Source: Marinobacterium sp. xm-d-530
GTDB lineage: Bacteria > Pseudomonadota > Gammaproteobacteria > Pseudomonadales > Balneatricaceae
Length of the DNA: 20,312 bases
Assembly (NCBI GenBank): GCA_949499045.1
Contig: CATEEE010000037.1
Span: 1-20,312 of the forward strand
Reading direction: 5' to 3'
The first letter of the stretch is position 1. Every line of letters begins with the position of its first letter. This document shows, piece by piece, positions 8,916 through 16,799 of the stretch. The notes under the pieces were generated by a model. The model had not been told where the DNA came from. It made no database searches and saw only the letters and a list, made by a program, of their open reading frames with translations. A program made the position numbers and the translations under genes.

Positions 8916-10162
8916 CACTTCCCAATTTCAGTAAACTTTGGAATTTCAAATTACCTGTGGAACTGCGGGTTCCTCAGGGGACTCTCCCTTTTGATCCAAT
9001 GTTGATGATGAGCATGTTGGCGCTGATGTTAACCGGCCTTGTCATGATCTCTTCAGCCTCTATGGATGTTGCAGCTGCTAAATTTGGTGGGCCATTTTTC
9101 TTCATTTTCAGACACGGCCTCTTTGTTGTGGCGGCTCTGTTAGCTGTTGTTCTACTGGTGCGAATTCCCATCACTGTCTGGGAGCGCTTCTCGGTCTGGT
9201 TGCTCTTCCTTGGGTTGCTGCTTTTGTTGATTGTGTTGGTGCCCGGTATTGGTCGCGAGGTGAATGGTAGTCAGCGTTGGATTGGCTTGGGTAGCTTCAA
9301 CCTGCAGGCCTCTGAAGTGGCCAAGGTCTGTATGGTGATGTTTATCGCCGGCTATCTGGTGCGCCGTTTGCATGAGGTTCGATCAACTTGGAAGGGGGTT
9401 ATTAAACCGGCTATCCCCCTAGCGTTTTATGTGTTCGCGCTCTACCTAGAACCTGACTTTGGCGCGATTGTAGTAACGACGGCTACGGTTATGGGCATGA
9501 TTTTTCTCGGTGGTATGCGTTTGACTCAGTTGATTACAGTTGTTGGTGCTGTAAGTCTTCTGGTTGGCGCTATGGCATTTACCCAAGAGTATCGTCTGAA
9601 ACGATTACAATACTTCTCTGATCCCTGGGCGGATCCTTACGGTGCCGGTTATCAGCTCTCTCAAGCGCAGATAGCTTTTGGTCGTGGCGAATGGTTTGGC
9701 ACAGGCCTTGGTAACAGCGTGCAAAAACTCTTTTATTTGCCTGAGGCTCACACGGACTTTGTCTACTCAGTACTGGCTGAAGAGCTTGGGCTGATGGGAG
9801 CTATGGCCGTGGTTATTCTATATGTTGTTTTAATCACTCGAATCTTCTTAATCGGTCGTCAGGCTGAAAAGCAGCAACGCTTTTTTATGAGTTACATTTC
9901 TTACGGTTTCGGTTTTATTCTCGCAGGTCAGGCGTTGATTAACATCGGTGTGAATGTGGGTGCATTGCCCACTAAAGGTCTGACGCTGCCGCTCATGAGT
10001 TACGGTGGTTCATCACTGATTATCTGTGCCGCGATGATCGCCATCGTTCAGCGAGTGGATTACGAGTTAAAACGTGAGCGTTTGGGTATGAAACCCGTCG
10101 AAAGCCGGTGGAGTCGTTTCTGGTCACGCTGGACGCAGGAGGCTACTCATGAGTCAGCCTAA
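8906..10162 (+). CDS. ftsW: Septal peptidoglycan glycosyltransferase FtsW
   Basis: FtsW is the SEDS-family glycan polymerase of the divisome and works as a complex with FtsI. The 418-residue protein has about ten membrane segments and the SEDS signatures: RWIGLGSFNLQASEVAK in the first half, EPDFGA, then the large periplasmic loop with LGNSVQKLFYLPEAHTDFV, whose HTDF aspartate corresponds to the catalytic position, and PTKGLTLPLMSYGGSS near the end. The hydrophilic, basic C-terminal tail of about 30 residues is cytoplasmic. Its start lies 10 bp inside murD, with AGAGG near 8894-8898 as the likely ribosome site, and its end overlaps murG by 14 bp. RodA, the elongation paralogue, is less likely given the dcw position. 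Confidence 0.96.
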   Translation: MRLALPNFSKLWNFKLPVELRVPQGTLPFDPMLMMSMLALMLTGLVMISSASMDVAAAKFGGPFFFIFRHGLFVVAALLAVVLLVRIPITVWERFSVWLLFLGLLLLLIVLVPGIGREVNGSQRWIGLGSFNLQASEVAKVCMVMFIAGYLVRRLHEVRSTWKGVIKPAIPLAFYVFALYLEPDFGAIVVTTATVMGMIFLGGMRLTQLITVVGAVSLLVGAMAFTQEYRLKRLQYFSDPWADPYGAGYQLSQAQIAFGRGEWFGTGLGNSVQKLFYLPEAHTDFVYSVLAEELGLMGAMAVVILYVVLITRIFLIGRQAEKQQRFFMSYISYGFGFILAGQALINIGVNVGALPTKGLTLPLMSYGGSSLIICAAMIAIVQRVDYELKRERLGMKPVESRWSRFWSRWTQEATHESA

Positions 10163-11228
10163 ACGCCTTCTCATTATGGCCGGTGGTACCGGTGGACATG
10201 TCTACCCAGCACTTGCTGTGGCTGATCTGTTGCGTGCTGAGGGTCATCAGGTTGAGTGGTTGGGTTCTATTCGAGGTATAGAAAATCGAGTGATCCCTGA
10301 AGCCGGCATTAAGTTGCATGCCATTAACGTTTCAGGCCTCAGGGGTAAGGGCAAGTTAAGCCTTGTTGCGGCTCCTTTTAAGTTGATCAAAGCGCTTTGG
10401 CAGGCTTACAAGGTTGTAAAACAGGTGAGCCCAGATGCCGTTCTTGGTATGGGTGGTTTTGCTTCGGGACCTGGAGCCGTTGCCGCTTGGATACTGAACA
10501 TGCCGCTAGTGATTCATGAGCAGAATGCAGTTGCTGGATTCACTAACACTCAGTCCCGCCGTTTTGCTAAACGTATACTACAAGCCTTTCCTAACGCCTT
10601 TAGATCAGGTTCTCAAGGTACGGTGGTCGGCAATCCGATTCGTGGTCCTATATTGGATATGGCGACCCCTGACGCAAGGTTTGCTGAGCGCAGCGGAACC
10701 ATTAACTGTCTGGTAGTGGGCGGGAGTTTGGGCGCTTTGGCGATCAACGACTTGGTGCCTCAAGCGGTGGCTAAATTGTCATCTGAAGAGCGTCCCAATA
10801 TTTGGCATCAAGCAGGGCCAACGCACATTGAACCCTGCCAACAGGCTTATGCTGATGCGGGTGTTGAGGCCGAGGTCGTGCCCTATATCGAGTCCATGGA
10901 TGAAGCCTATGCTTGGGCCGATCTGGTGATCTGTCGAGCGGGTGCGTTAACCGTCTCTGAAATTGCTATTGCCGGTGTGCCAGCCCTGTTTATTCCGTTC
11001 CCCCATGCTGTTGATGATCATCAAACAGCGAATGCTCAGTATTTGGTTAACGCTAACGGTGCGGAGCTGATTGCACAAAAGAATTTGACAGCCGAGTGGC
11101 TCTCCCACTGGTTGAAACAACATCAATCTCGAACCGATCTGTTGGCAATGGCTAACGCATCGCGTTCTCAGGCGAAACCGGACGCAACTCGTCAGGTCGC
11201 TGATATCTGTTTGGAGGTGGCCCTATGA
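10149..11228 (+). CDS. murG: UDP-GlcNAc:lipid I N-acetylglucosaminyltransferase MurG
   Basis: MurG is a GT-B glycosyltransferase on the cytoplasmic face of the membrane that converts lipid I to lipid II. The 359-residue protein (E. coli 355) opens with the glycine-rich loop AGGTGGHVYPALAVA, with the conserved histidine at H17. HEQNAVAGFTN, the second glycine loop GGSLGALAIND, and the UDP-GlcNAc-binding block with VICRAGALTVSEIA and FPHAVDDHQTANAQYL follow in family order. It begins 14 bp before the ftsW stop, with a purine-rich CAGGAGG just before it (about 10137-10143), and ends in an ATGA overlap with murC. Nothing unusual is seen. Confidence 0.97.
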   Translation: MSQPKRLLIMAGGTGGHVYPALAVADLLRAEGHQVEWLGSIRGIENRVIPEAGIKLHAINVSGLRGKGKLSLVAAPFKLIKALWQAYKVVKQVSPDAVLGMGGFASGPGAVAAWILNMPLVIHEQNAVAGFTNTQSRRFAKRILQAFPNAFRSGSQGTVVGNPIRGPILDMATPDARFAERSGTINCLVVGGSLGALAINDLVPQAVAKLSSEERPNIWHQAGPTHIEPCQQAYADAGVEAEVVPYIESMDEAYAWADLVICRAGALTVSEIAIAGVPALFIPFPHAVDDHQTANAQYLVNANGAELIAQKNLTAEWLSHWLKQHQSRTDLLAMANASRSQAKPDATRQVADICLEVAL

Positions 11229-12658
11229 GCCCAAAAGCCGGACATCGTAAAGAGTATGAAGTGCCAGAAATGCGCCGTATTAACCGAATTCACTTCGTGG
11301 GCATCGGTGGCGTGGGCATGTGTGGCATCGCCGAAGTGCTATTGAACCAGGGGTATGCTATTTCCGGTTCTGATATTCGTGAATCGGCAGTAACCAACCG
11401 TCTTAAATCACTTGGCGCGACCATTTTTATAGGTCATGCGGCTGAGAATGTAGAAGGAATTGATGTCCTAGTTACCTCGACGGCTGTCGATCAGACTAAC
11501 CCAGAAGTTGCTCGCGCTAAAGAGCGTTTAATACCGGTTGTTCGTCGTGCAGAAATGCTCGCAGAGTTGATGCGCTATCGCCATGGGATTGCAGTGGCTG
11601 GTACGCATGGTAAAACAACGACAACCAGTTTGGTCGCCTCTATTCTCGCAGAAGCACAACAGTCTCCGACCTTTGTGATTGGCGGTCGTCTTACCAGTGC
11701 CGGCACCAATGCTCAGCTTGGTCGTAGTCGCTACCTAGTCGCTGAGGCGGATGAGTCTGATGCTTCTTTCCTACATTTGCAGCCGATGGTGGCGATTGTG
11801 ACCAACATCGATGCCGATCATATGGATACCTACGACGGCGACTTCGGTAAGTTGAAACAGACCTTTATTCGCTTTTTACAGAACCTCCCATTCTATGGAT
11901 TGGCGGTTATGTGTATTGATGACCCCGTCGTTCGCGAATTGATGCCAGAGGTTGGGCGACCCATGCTCAGTTATGGCTTCTCTGAGGATGCTGACTTCCA
12001 AGCTTATGATCTTGAACAGAACGGACTTCAGAGTCGTTTTAAGGTTAAACGTCCTAACGGGCTTGGTGATCTTTCAGTCTGCCTAAATATGCCTGGACGC
12101 CACAACGTATTGAACGCACTGGCTGCGATTGCGGTGGCAACGGATGAAGAGATCGATGATGCCGCGATCTGTCGTGCATTGGAAAAATTTGAAGGCGTCG
12201 GGCGTCGTTTCCAAGTGTTGGGTGAGCTTCCACTAGAGAGTGGCAGTGTGACACTGGTGGATGATTACGGACACCACCCACGTGAGGTTCAGGCGGTTAT
12301 TAGTGCGGTTGAAGAGGGGTGGCCGGGACGTCGATTAGTGATGGTCTATCAGCCTCACCGTTACACTCGAACACGTGATCTCTATGAAGATTTTGTTCAG
12401 GTGTTGCAGCGTCCAGATCAGCTGCTGTTACTTGAAGTCTATTCAGCAGGTGAGGAGGTAATTCCGGGTGCCGATACACGCTCACTCTGCCGTTCGCTCC
12501 GTCAACGAGGTAAAGAGCCTATCTTCGTTGAATCGAACGATCATATAGCAGGGATGTTGAAAGAGGTTCTTCAACCGGGTGATCTGCTACTGACGCAGGG
12601 CGCAGGTAACATTACAACGTTGGCTCATCAGTTGCGTGAGCAGTGGGGTGAGGTCTAA
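11225..12658 (+). CDS. murC: UDP-MurNAc:L-alanine ligase MurC
   Basis: MurC attaches L-alanine to UDP-MurNAc, the first of the four Mur ligase steps in the cytoplasm. At 477 residues it is slightly shorter than E. coli MurC (491). The N-terminal Rossmann loop is HFVGIGGVGMCGIAEVL, the ATP loop AGTHGKTTTT has its lysine at K130, and EADESDASF, NIDADHMDTY, DDYGHHPREV and QPHRYTR are all present. The ATG of the ATGA overlap with murG is taken as the start, because the VPEMRR stretch before the Rossmann loop is also found in E. coli MurC. The ATG at 11270 would cut it off. The gene is followed after 5 bp by ddlB. Confidence 0.97.
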   Translation: MSPKAGHRKEYEVPEMRRINRIHFVGIGGVGMCGIAEVLLNQGYAISGSDIRESAVTNRLKSLGATIFIGHAAENVEGIDVLVTSTAVDQTNPEVARAKERLIPVVRRAEMLAELMRYRHGIAVAGTHGKTTTTSLVASILAEAQQSPTFVIGGRLTSAGTNAQLGRSRYLVAEADESDASFLHLQPMVAIVTNIDADHMDTYDGDFGKLKQTFIRFLQNLPFYGLAVMCIDDPVVRELMPEVGRPMLSYGFSEDADFQAYDLEQNGLQSRFKVKRPNGLGDLSVCLNMPGRHNVLNALAAIAVATDEEIDDAAICRALEKFEGVGRRFQVLGELPLESGSVTLVDDYGHHPREVQAVISAVEEGWPGRRLVMVYQPHRYTRTRDLYEDFVQVLQRPDQLLLLEVYSAGEEVIPGADTRSLCRSLRQRGKEPIFVESNDHIAGMLKEVLQPGDLLLTQGAGNITTLAHQLREQWGEV

Positions 12659-12663
12659 TTCGG

Positions 12664-13614
12664 ATGGCTGATTCGATCAATAAATACACCACGGAAGAGT
12701 TGCAAAAGCTGGGCCGAGTCGCCGTCATCATGGGCGGCAATGCGTCAGAACGTCAGGTCTCTCTGAACAGTGGTAATGCCGTATTGGCTGCACTGAAGAG
12801 TGCGGGTGTTGATGCGTTTGCACTGGATTTGACGGGCGAAGGACAAAATCCCTTAACCCAATTAGTAGAAACCGAATTTGATCGCGCCTTTCTGATTGTT
12901 CACGGCCCTGGTGGTGAGGATGGTCAATTGCAGGGTGCACTTGAGCTGATTAACAAACCTTACACGGGTAGCGGTGTCGCAGCGTCGGCTGTGGGCATGG
13001 ATAAGATGCGTACCAAGCAGCTCTGGTTAGGTGCGGGTCTTCCAACACCCGCCTATGCATCGCTCTGCCCTAGTAGTGACTTTGATCAGATTGTTGAAGA
13101 CCTCGGACTCCCTTTAATGGTGAAACCGGCTAATGAGGGGTCAAGCATTGGCATGAGTCGTGTTAGCAGTGCCGAAGAGTTGCGCGAAGCTTATGCTTTG
13201 GCGGCACTGTTTGATAGTCGAGTGATCGCTGAACAATGGGTAAATGGTCCTGAGTTCACCGTCGCAATTCTAAACGGCCGTGCACTGCCCATTATTCGTC
13301 TAGTGACGCCTCATGAGTTTTACGATTTCGAAGCTAAGTACCAAGCAAATGACACTCAATATCTTTTTGATACCGGTCTGGATAACCAACAGATCGAAGA
13401 GATGCAGGGTCTAGTGGAGCAGGCTTTCCAAGTCGTTGGCTGCAGTGGTTGGGGACGCGTGGATTTGATGATGGATCAAGCGGGTCAATATCAGTTATTG
13501 GAAGTGAACACCACGCCCGGTATGACCGATCACAGCCTAGTGCCTATGGCAGCAAAACAGGCGGGCATTAGTTTTAGCCAGCTCTGCGTCGAAATTGTGA
13601 TGGAGGCTCGATAG
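12664..13614 (+). CDS. ddlB: D-alanine--D-alanine ligase DdlB
   Basis: This ATP-grasp ligase makes D-Ala-D-Ala, the substrate of MurF. It has 316 residues (E. coli DdlB 306). The N-terminal signature GGNASERQVSL contains the conserved catalytic glutamate. HGPGGEDGQLQGALE and PYTGSGVAASAVGMDK follow. The ATP-binding part has VKPANEGSSIGMSRV with the conserved serine, then FYDFEAKY with the conserved tyrosine, and the metal-binding EVNTTPGMTDHSLVP near the C-terminus. The start is 5 bp after the murC stop with GAGGT shortly upstream. The position between murC and ftsQ identifies it as the DdlB type. Vancomycin-type variation to D-lactate is not suggested by the tyrosine in the active-site loop. 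Confidence 0.96.
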   Translation: MADSINKYTTEELQKLGRVAVIMGGNASERQVSLNSGNAVLAALKSAGVDAFALDLTGEGQNPLTQLVETEFDRAFLIVHGPGGEDGQLQGALELINKPYTGSGVAASAVGMDKMRTKQLWLGAGLPTPAYASLCPSSDFDQIVEDLGLPLMVKPANEGSSIGMSRVSSAEELREAYALAALFDSRVIAEQWVNGPEFTVAILNGRALPIIRLVTPHEFYDFEAKYQANDTQYLFDTGLDNQQIEEMQGLVEQAFQVVGCSGWGRVDLMMDQAGQYQLLEVNTTPGMTDHSLVPMAAKQAGISFSQLCVEIVMEAR

Positions 13615-13616
13615 TC

Positions 13617-14474
13617 GTGGCTTTCAGTCTACCTTGGAAAAAGACGATCCCCACTCAGGTGGAGGAAATTGTTGAGACTCAACCGTCGGCTGTTGAAGAG
13701 GCTGAGATCCTCTTCGAGCGTGCCGATCGTTTGGTTGAATCCGAGGTGGCACATGAGTCTGATTGGATATGGAAGCCAGTATTGGTTCTGACCATTTGTG
13801 GGATTTTGCTGTCACTCATATTCACAGCCGTGCGCGAGTATACCCAGTGGTTGAATCGTCCAGTTGAGACAGTTGTTGTCGATGGAGCTACTCGCCATAT
13901 AGACAAAACGGTCATCGCAAATCAGGTGGCGGCAGGTATCAATGGACGCATATTGGAACTCGATTTAGGCGCCATCCAAGAGCGACTTGTTGAGGAACCA
14001 TGGATCAATGAAGTCGAGGTGCGCCGCGCTTGGCCGCCGGCGTTGCAAGTGAGATTGATTGAAGAGGTTCCCGTTGCTCGTTGGGGTAACCGAGGCTTGT
14101 TGAATCATCAGGGTGACATTTTCTGGCCAGAGAGGGTCGATGCTTATAAAGCACTGCCAGAATTGTCAGGCCCGTCACACGAGACGGATCGAATTATGCA
14201 GCAATTCAGGGATTTAAATTCACTGTTCATTCGATCGGGCATTACATTGGCCGGGTTGGAGTTGGAGCCCCGAGGTGCTTGGACACTGCATCTCAATAAT
14301 GGAATCAAAGTGGTTGCAGGTCGTGATGAACTGATGCCGAGACTAAGGCGCTTCATACAGGTTTATGAGACACAGCTGTTTAAACAGCAAGAGTCAATTG
14401 ACGAGGTTGATATCCGTTACACCAATGGCGTGGCGGTTAAATGGAAAAAGAGTTCAGGAACTAATCGTTCCTAA
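13617..14474 (+). CDS. ftsQ: Cell division protein FtsQ
   Basis: FtsQ is a bitopic membrane protein that recruits FtsL-FtsB to the septum. The 285 residues (E. coli 276) comprise a charged cytoplasmic tail of about 50 residues, one membrane segment at about 51-71, a POTRA domain at about 82-150 (starting near V-x-V-x-G-x-x-x-I and containing EEPWINEVEVRRAWPPALQV, a typical POTRA end) and the beta domain with LLNHQGDIF and LHLNNGIKVVAGR. It uses a GTG start at 13617 with GGAGG at 13602-13606, just after ddlB ends. The C-terminus looks complete, with no fusion to or remnant of FtsA. Downstream, ftsA would normally follow at once, but instead a 92-bp non-coding gap leads to ftsZ. Confidence 0.95.
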   Translation: MAFSLPWKKTIPTQVEEIVETQPSAVEEAEILFERADRLVESEVAHESDWIWKPVLVLTICGILLSLIFTAVREYTQWLNRPVETVVVDGATRHIDKTVIANQVAAGINGRILELDLGAIQERLVEEPWINEVEVRRAWPPALQVRLIEEVPVARWGNRGLLNHQGDIFWPERVDAYKALPELSGPSHETDRIMQQFRDLNSLFIRSGITLAGLELEPRGAWTLHLNNGIKVVAGRDELMPRLRRFIQVYETQLFKQQESIDEVDIRYTNGVAVKWKKSSGTNRS

Positions 14475-14566
14475 ATAGGTTTTCGCGACTCAATCAGCAG
14501 AATTTGAGCGTGACTTTTTAAATGCTTCATCTCTATTGGGGAATAGGGTTGAAAGGGGGAGAGAAG
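14475..14566 (+). other. ftsQ-ftsZ spacer at the place normally occupied by ftsA
   Basis: These 92 bp interrupt an operon in which all upstream gaps are 11 bp or less. In most gammaproteobacteria ftsA (about 1.2 kb) sits here. I find no open frame of useful length and no stretch that translates into FtsA motifs. TTAAAT at 14518-14523 is a four-of-six match to a -10 hexamer but has no acceptable -35, so a promoter for ftsZ is possible but not shown. The end of the spacer carries the strong ribosome site of ftsZ. Confidence 0.8.
14554..14563 (+). promoter_or_regulatory. Strong ribosome binding site that fixes the ftsZ start
   Basis: The purine run AGGGGGAGAG lies 3-12 bp before the ATG at 14567 and fits the anti-Shine-Dalgarno sequence well. 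It selects this ATG over the in-frame ATG at 14522, which has no such site. It is one of the strongest sites in the window, in keeping with the high FtsZ level that cells need. Confidence 0.8.
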
Positions 14567-15718
14567 ATGTTTCAATTAATTGATCAGGCCGCAGAAGGCG
14601 CAAAGATCAAAGTAGTCGGTGTTGGTGGTGGTGGCGGTAACGCGATTGCTCATATGCGAACACAATCCATGGAAGGTGTGCAGTTTATCTGTGTTAACAC
14701 TGATGCCCAGGCGTTGAGTGATATTACCTTGAGTGAAGCGTTGCATATTGGCCGTGAGACAACCAATGGTCTTGGTGCGGGTGCAAATCCTGAGGTTGGA
14801 CGTGCAGCGGCTCAAGAGAGTCGAGCGGCGATTGCAGAACAGTTGGCTGGAGCCGATATGGTGTTCATTACGGCCGGTATGGGTGGCGGAACAGGTACCG
14901 GTGCCGCGCCAGTCGTTGCTGAAATAGCGCGTGAACTGGGTGCGTTGACGGTTGCGGTCGTGACCAAACCATTCAAGTTTGAAGGTAAGACCAGAATGCG
15001 CATTGCCGATCAAGGCATCTCTGAACTTAAAGAGGCGGTTGACTCATTGATCATCATTCCCAATGAGAAATTGATGAGTGCGTTAGGCAGTAAGGTGACT
15101 CTGATCAAAGCGTTTGCAGAAGCCAATAATGTTCTCAAAGGCGCGGTCGAAGGGATCTCCGACCTGATCACCCGTCCAGGCATGATCAACGTTGACTTTG
15201 CGGACGTGCGTACCGTGATGGCAGACATGGGTATGTCGATGATGGGCACTGGTCGCGCTTTAGGTGATGAGCGTGCCCGTTTAGCGACAGAGCAAGCTGT
15301 GCAAAGCCCACTGTTGGAAGGAGTTGATTTAAAAGGTGCTAAGGGCGTCTTGGTTAATGTAGCAGCAGGTAAAGATCTTAGCCTAGGTGAGTTTTCTGAA
15401 GTCGGTGATCTGGTTGCAGAGTACGCCGCTGAAGATGCCACAATCGTTGTCGGCACAGTGGTTGACGAGACCCTGGGTGAAGAGATTAAGGTTACCGTCG
15501 TTGCAACAGGTTTAAGCTCGGCTCAACAAGTGGTTAAGCCAGAACCCGTTTTGGTGGTTGAAAACCCAGAGCCAAAAGCGACTTTGGACATCAATACATT
15601 CGAACTTCCTGAGATTCTCAAGCGAACCAGTATTGAAGCATTGCTCGATAAACCGGAGCCTGCAGATCCTTATGCAGATCTCGACTACTATGATGTACCA
15701 AGCTATCTTCGTCGCTGA
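14567..15718 (+). CDS. ftsZ: Cell division GTPase FtsZ
   Basis: FtsZ is the tubulin-like GTPase that polymerises into the Z ring and organises septal wall synthesis. With the ATG at 14567 it has 383 residues, the same as E. coli. The nucleotide-binding region shows VGVGGGGGNA near residue 17 and the tubulin signature GGGTGTG at 106-112. The T7 loop NVDFADV (208-214) has the catalytic acids D210 and D213. The C-terminal linker is short (about 317-371). The C-terminal conserved peptide, which docks FtsA, ZipA and other partners in known species, is present as YYDVPSYLRR and ends the protein with no tail after it. A second, similar segment FELPEILKR lies at 345-353. An in-frame ATG at 14522 would add 15 residues not typical of FtsZ. 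Confidence 0.98.
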   Translation: MFQLIDQAAEGAKIKVVGVGGGGGNAIAHMRTQSMEGVQFICVNTDAQALSDITLSEALHIGRETTNGLGAGANPEVGRAAAQESRAAIAEQLAGADMVFITAGMGGGTGTGAAPVVAEIARELGALTVAVVTKPFKFEGKTRMRIADQGISELKEAVDSLIIIPNEKLMSALGSKVTLIKAFAEANNVLKGAVEGISDLITRPGMINVDFADVRTVMADMGMSMMGTGRALGDERARLATEQAVQSPLLEGVDLKGAKGVLVNVAAGKDLSLGEFSEVGDLVAEYAAEDATIVVGTVVDETLGEEIKVTVVATGLSSAQQVVKPEPVLVVENPEPKATLDINTFELPEILKRTSIEALLDKPEPADPYADLDYYDVPSYLRR

Positions 15719-15818
15719 ACGGAAGCTGAATATTTTTTGAGTAAACGCTAGGAAGCGGGGTGGCTTTCCTTTATGATGTGCTGTTAATACGTCATAACTG
15801 GATTGGTTGCCCCCGCGG
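15719..15818 (+). promoter_or_regulatory. ftsZ-lpxC spacer with a small hairpin and a possible -10 box
   Basis: The 100-bp spacer contains an inverted repeat, AGGAAGC at 15750-15756 and GCTTTCCT at 15763-15770, with a six-base loop and one bulged T. No T-run follows it, so it is not a clear terminator. TATGAT at 15772-15777 is a five-of-six match to a -10 hexamer. The best -35 at 17-bp spacing (TAGGAA, 15749-15754) is poor. A promoter for lpxC here is plausible because the spacer is long and lpxC is often expressed separately, but this is inference. Confidence 0.25.
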
Positions 15819-16733
15819 ATGATTAAACAGCGCACACTCAAAAACAGCATTAAAGCGACAGGTATTGGCCTGCATTCAGGTCAAAAAGTCTACCTGACCT
15901 TGCGCCCAGCTCCTCTTAATACAGGTATTATCTTCCGTCGTGTGGATCTTGATCCTGTGGTCGAAATTCCTGCTGTTGCGCACAATGTGTCTGACACCAC
16001 GCTGTCAACCAACATCTCTATGGACGGCGCTCGTGTTGCAACGATCGAACACCTCCTCTCTGCGTTAGCAGGTCTGGGAATCGATAATGCCTACATCGAG
16101 CTAAGTGCTGAAGAAGTTCCCATCATGGATGGCAGTGCCGCTCCATTTGTGTTCTTGGTTCAGTCAGCTGGTATTGAAGAGCAGAACGCGCCTAAACAGT
16201 TTATCCGTATCCTCAAAGAGGTTCAGGTTGAACATGAGGGTAAGATTGCTAAATTCCTTCCATTCAATGGATTCAAAGTTGGTTTTCAGATTGAGTTCGA
16301 TCACCCTGTGTTTGAAAACCGTACACAGCACGCAGCACTCGATTTTTCGAGCACCTCATTTGTTAAAGAGGTAGCGCGTGCACGTACCTTTGGTTTCATG
16401 CGAGATATCGAATACCTTCGTTCTCAAAATCTTGCATTGGGTGGCAGCTTTGATAACGCAATCGTTGTCGATGACTACCGTATTCTCAATGAAGACGGTC
16501 TTCGTTACGAAGATGAGTTCGTGAAGCACAAGATTCTTGATGCGGTCGGCGATCTCTACCTACTTGGTAAGAGTTTGATCGGTGAATTTTACGGTGATAA
16601 ATCGGGGCACTTCCTGAATAACCGTCTACTTCGTACCCTTCTAGAAGACGAATCTGCTTGGGAAGTGGTGACCTTCGAAACTGACGATCATAAAGCACCT
16701 ATCTCATATCAGCGTCCTGCAGCAGCTGTCTGA
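15819..16733 (+). CDS. lpxC: UDP-3-O-acyl-N-acetylglucosamine deacetylase LpxC
   Basis: LpxC is the zinc enzyme of the committed step in lipid A synthesis and removes acetate from UDP-3-O-acyl-GlcNAc in the cytoplasm. The 304-residue protein (E. coli 305) starts MIKQRTLKN, as in E. coli. The zinc ligands H78, H237 and D241 and the catalytic E77 and H264 are all at the expected positions, within TIEHLLSALAGLGIDN, HKILDAVGD and KSGHFLNNRLL. The ATG at 15819 is chosen by homology. An in-frame TTG at 15807 is rejected. No good ribosome site precedes the ATG (the upstream bases are CCCCCGCGG). The C-terminus ends PAAAV and lacks the exact AVLA end that FtsH recognises in E. coli. Confidence 0.97.
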   Translation: MIKQRTLKNSIKATGIGLHSGQKVYLTLRPAPLNTGIIFRRVDLDPVVEIPAVAHNVSDTTLSTNISMDGARVATIEHLLSALAGLGIDNAYIELSAEEVPIMDGSAAPFVFLVQSAGIEEQNAPKQFIRILKEVQVEHEGKIAKFLPFNGFKVGFQIEFDHPVFENRTQHAALDFSSTSFVKEVARARTFGFMRDIEYLRSQNLALGGSFDNAIVVDDYRILNEDGLRYEDEFVKHKILDAVGDLYLLGKSLIGEFYGDKSGHFLNNRLLRTLLEDESAWEVVTFETDDHKAPISYQRPAAAV

Positions 16734-16756
16734 TTGAACAAAACATGGTATAAAAC

Positions 16757-16786
16757 AGGGCCGACTTTGATCGGCCCTATTTTTTT
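16757..16786 (+). terminator. Intrinsic terminator after lpxC
   Basis: A perfect 8-bp stem, AGGGCCGA at 16757-16764 and TCGGCCCT at 16771-16778, with a six-base loop, is followed by A and seven T residues. This is a textbook rho-independent terminator that would end the ftsZ-lpxC transcript. secA therefore either has its own promoter in the next 98 bp or depends on read-through. Confidence 0.93.
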
Positions 16787-16799
16787 GCACAATAGGTAT

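Noticed and set aside
14522..14566. Extended ftsZ start at the ATG at 14522
   Set aside because: The added 15 residues do not look like any FtsZ N-terminus, and the strong ribosome site at 14554-14563 points to the ATG at 14567, which gives the normal 383-residue length.
14475..14566. Remnant of ftsA in the ftsQ-ftsZ spacer
   Set aside because: No frame in these 92 bp gives FtsA-like residues; the gene is absent rather than decayed as far as can be read.
14576..15456. Two long open frames (145 and 148 codons) on the - strand opposite ftsZ
   Set aside because: They lie wholly inside ftsZ, show no recognisable motifs and are best explained as shadows of a gene with biased codon use.
15700..15738. 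Possible terminator just after ftsZ, ending in a T-run at about 15733-15738
   Set aside because: The only pairing (AGCT with AGCT plus a few weak pairs across a bulge) is too poor to call an intrinsic terminator.
15807..15818. TTG start for lpxC four codons upstream
   Set aside because: The ATG at 15819 gives MIKQRTLK, the conserved LpxC N-terminus; the extra MPPR is not expected.
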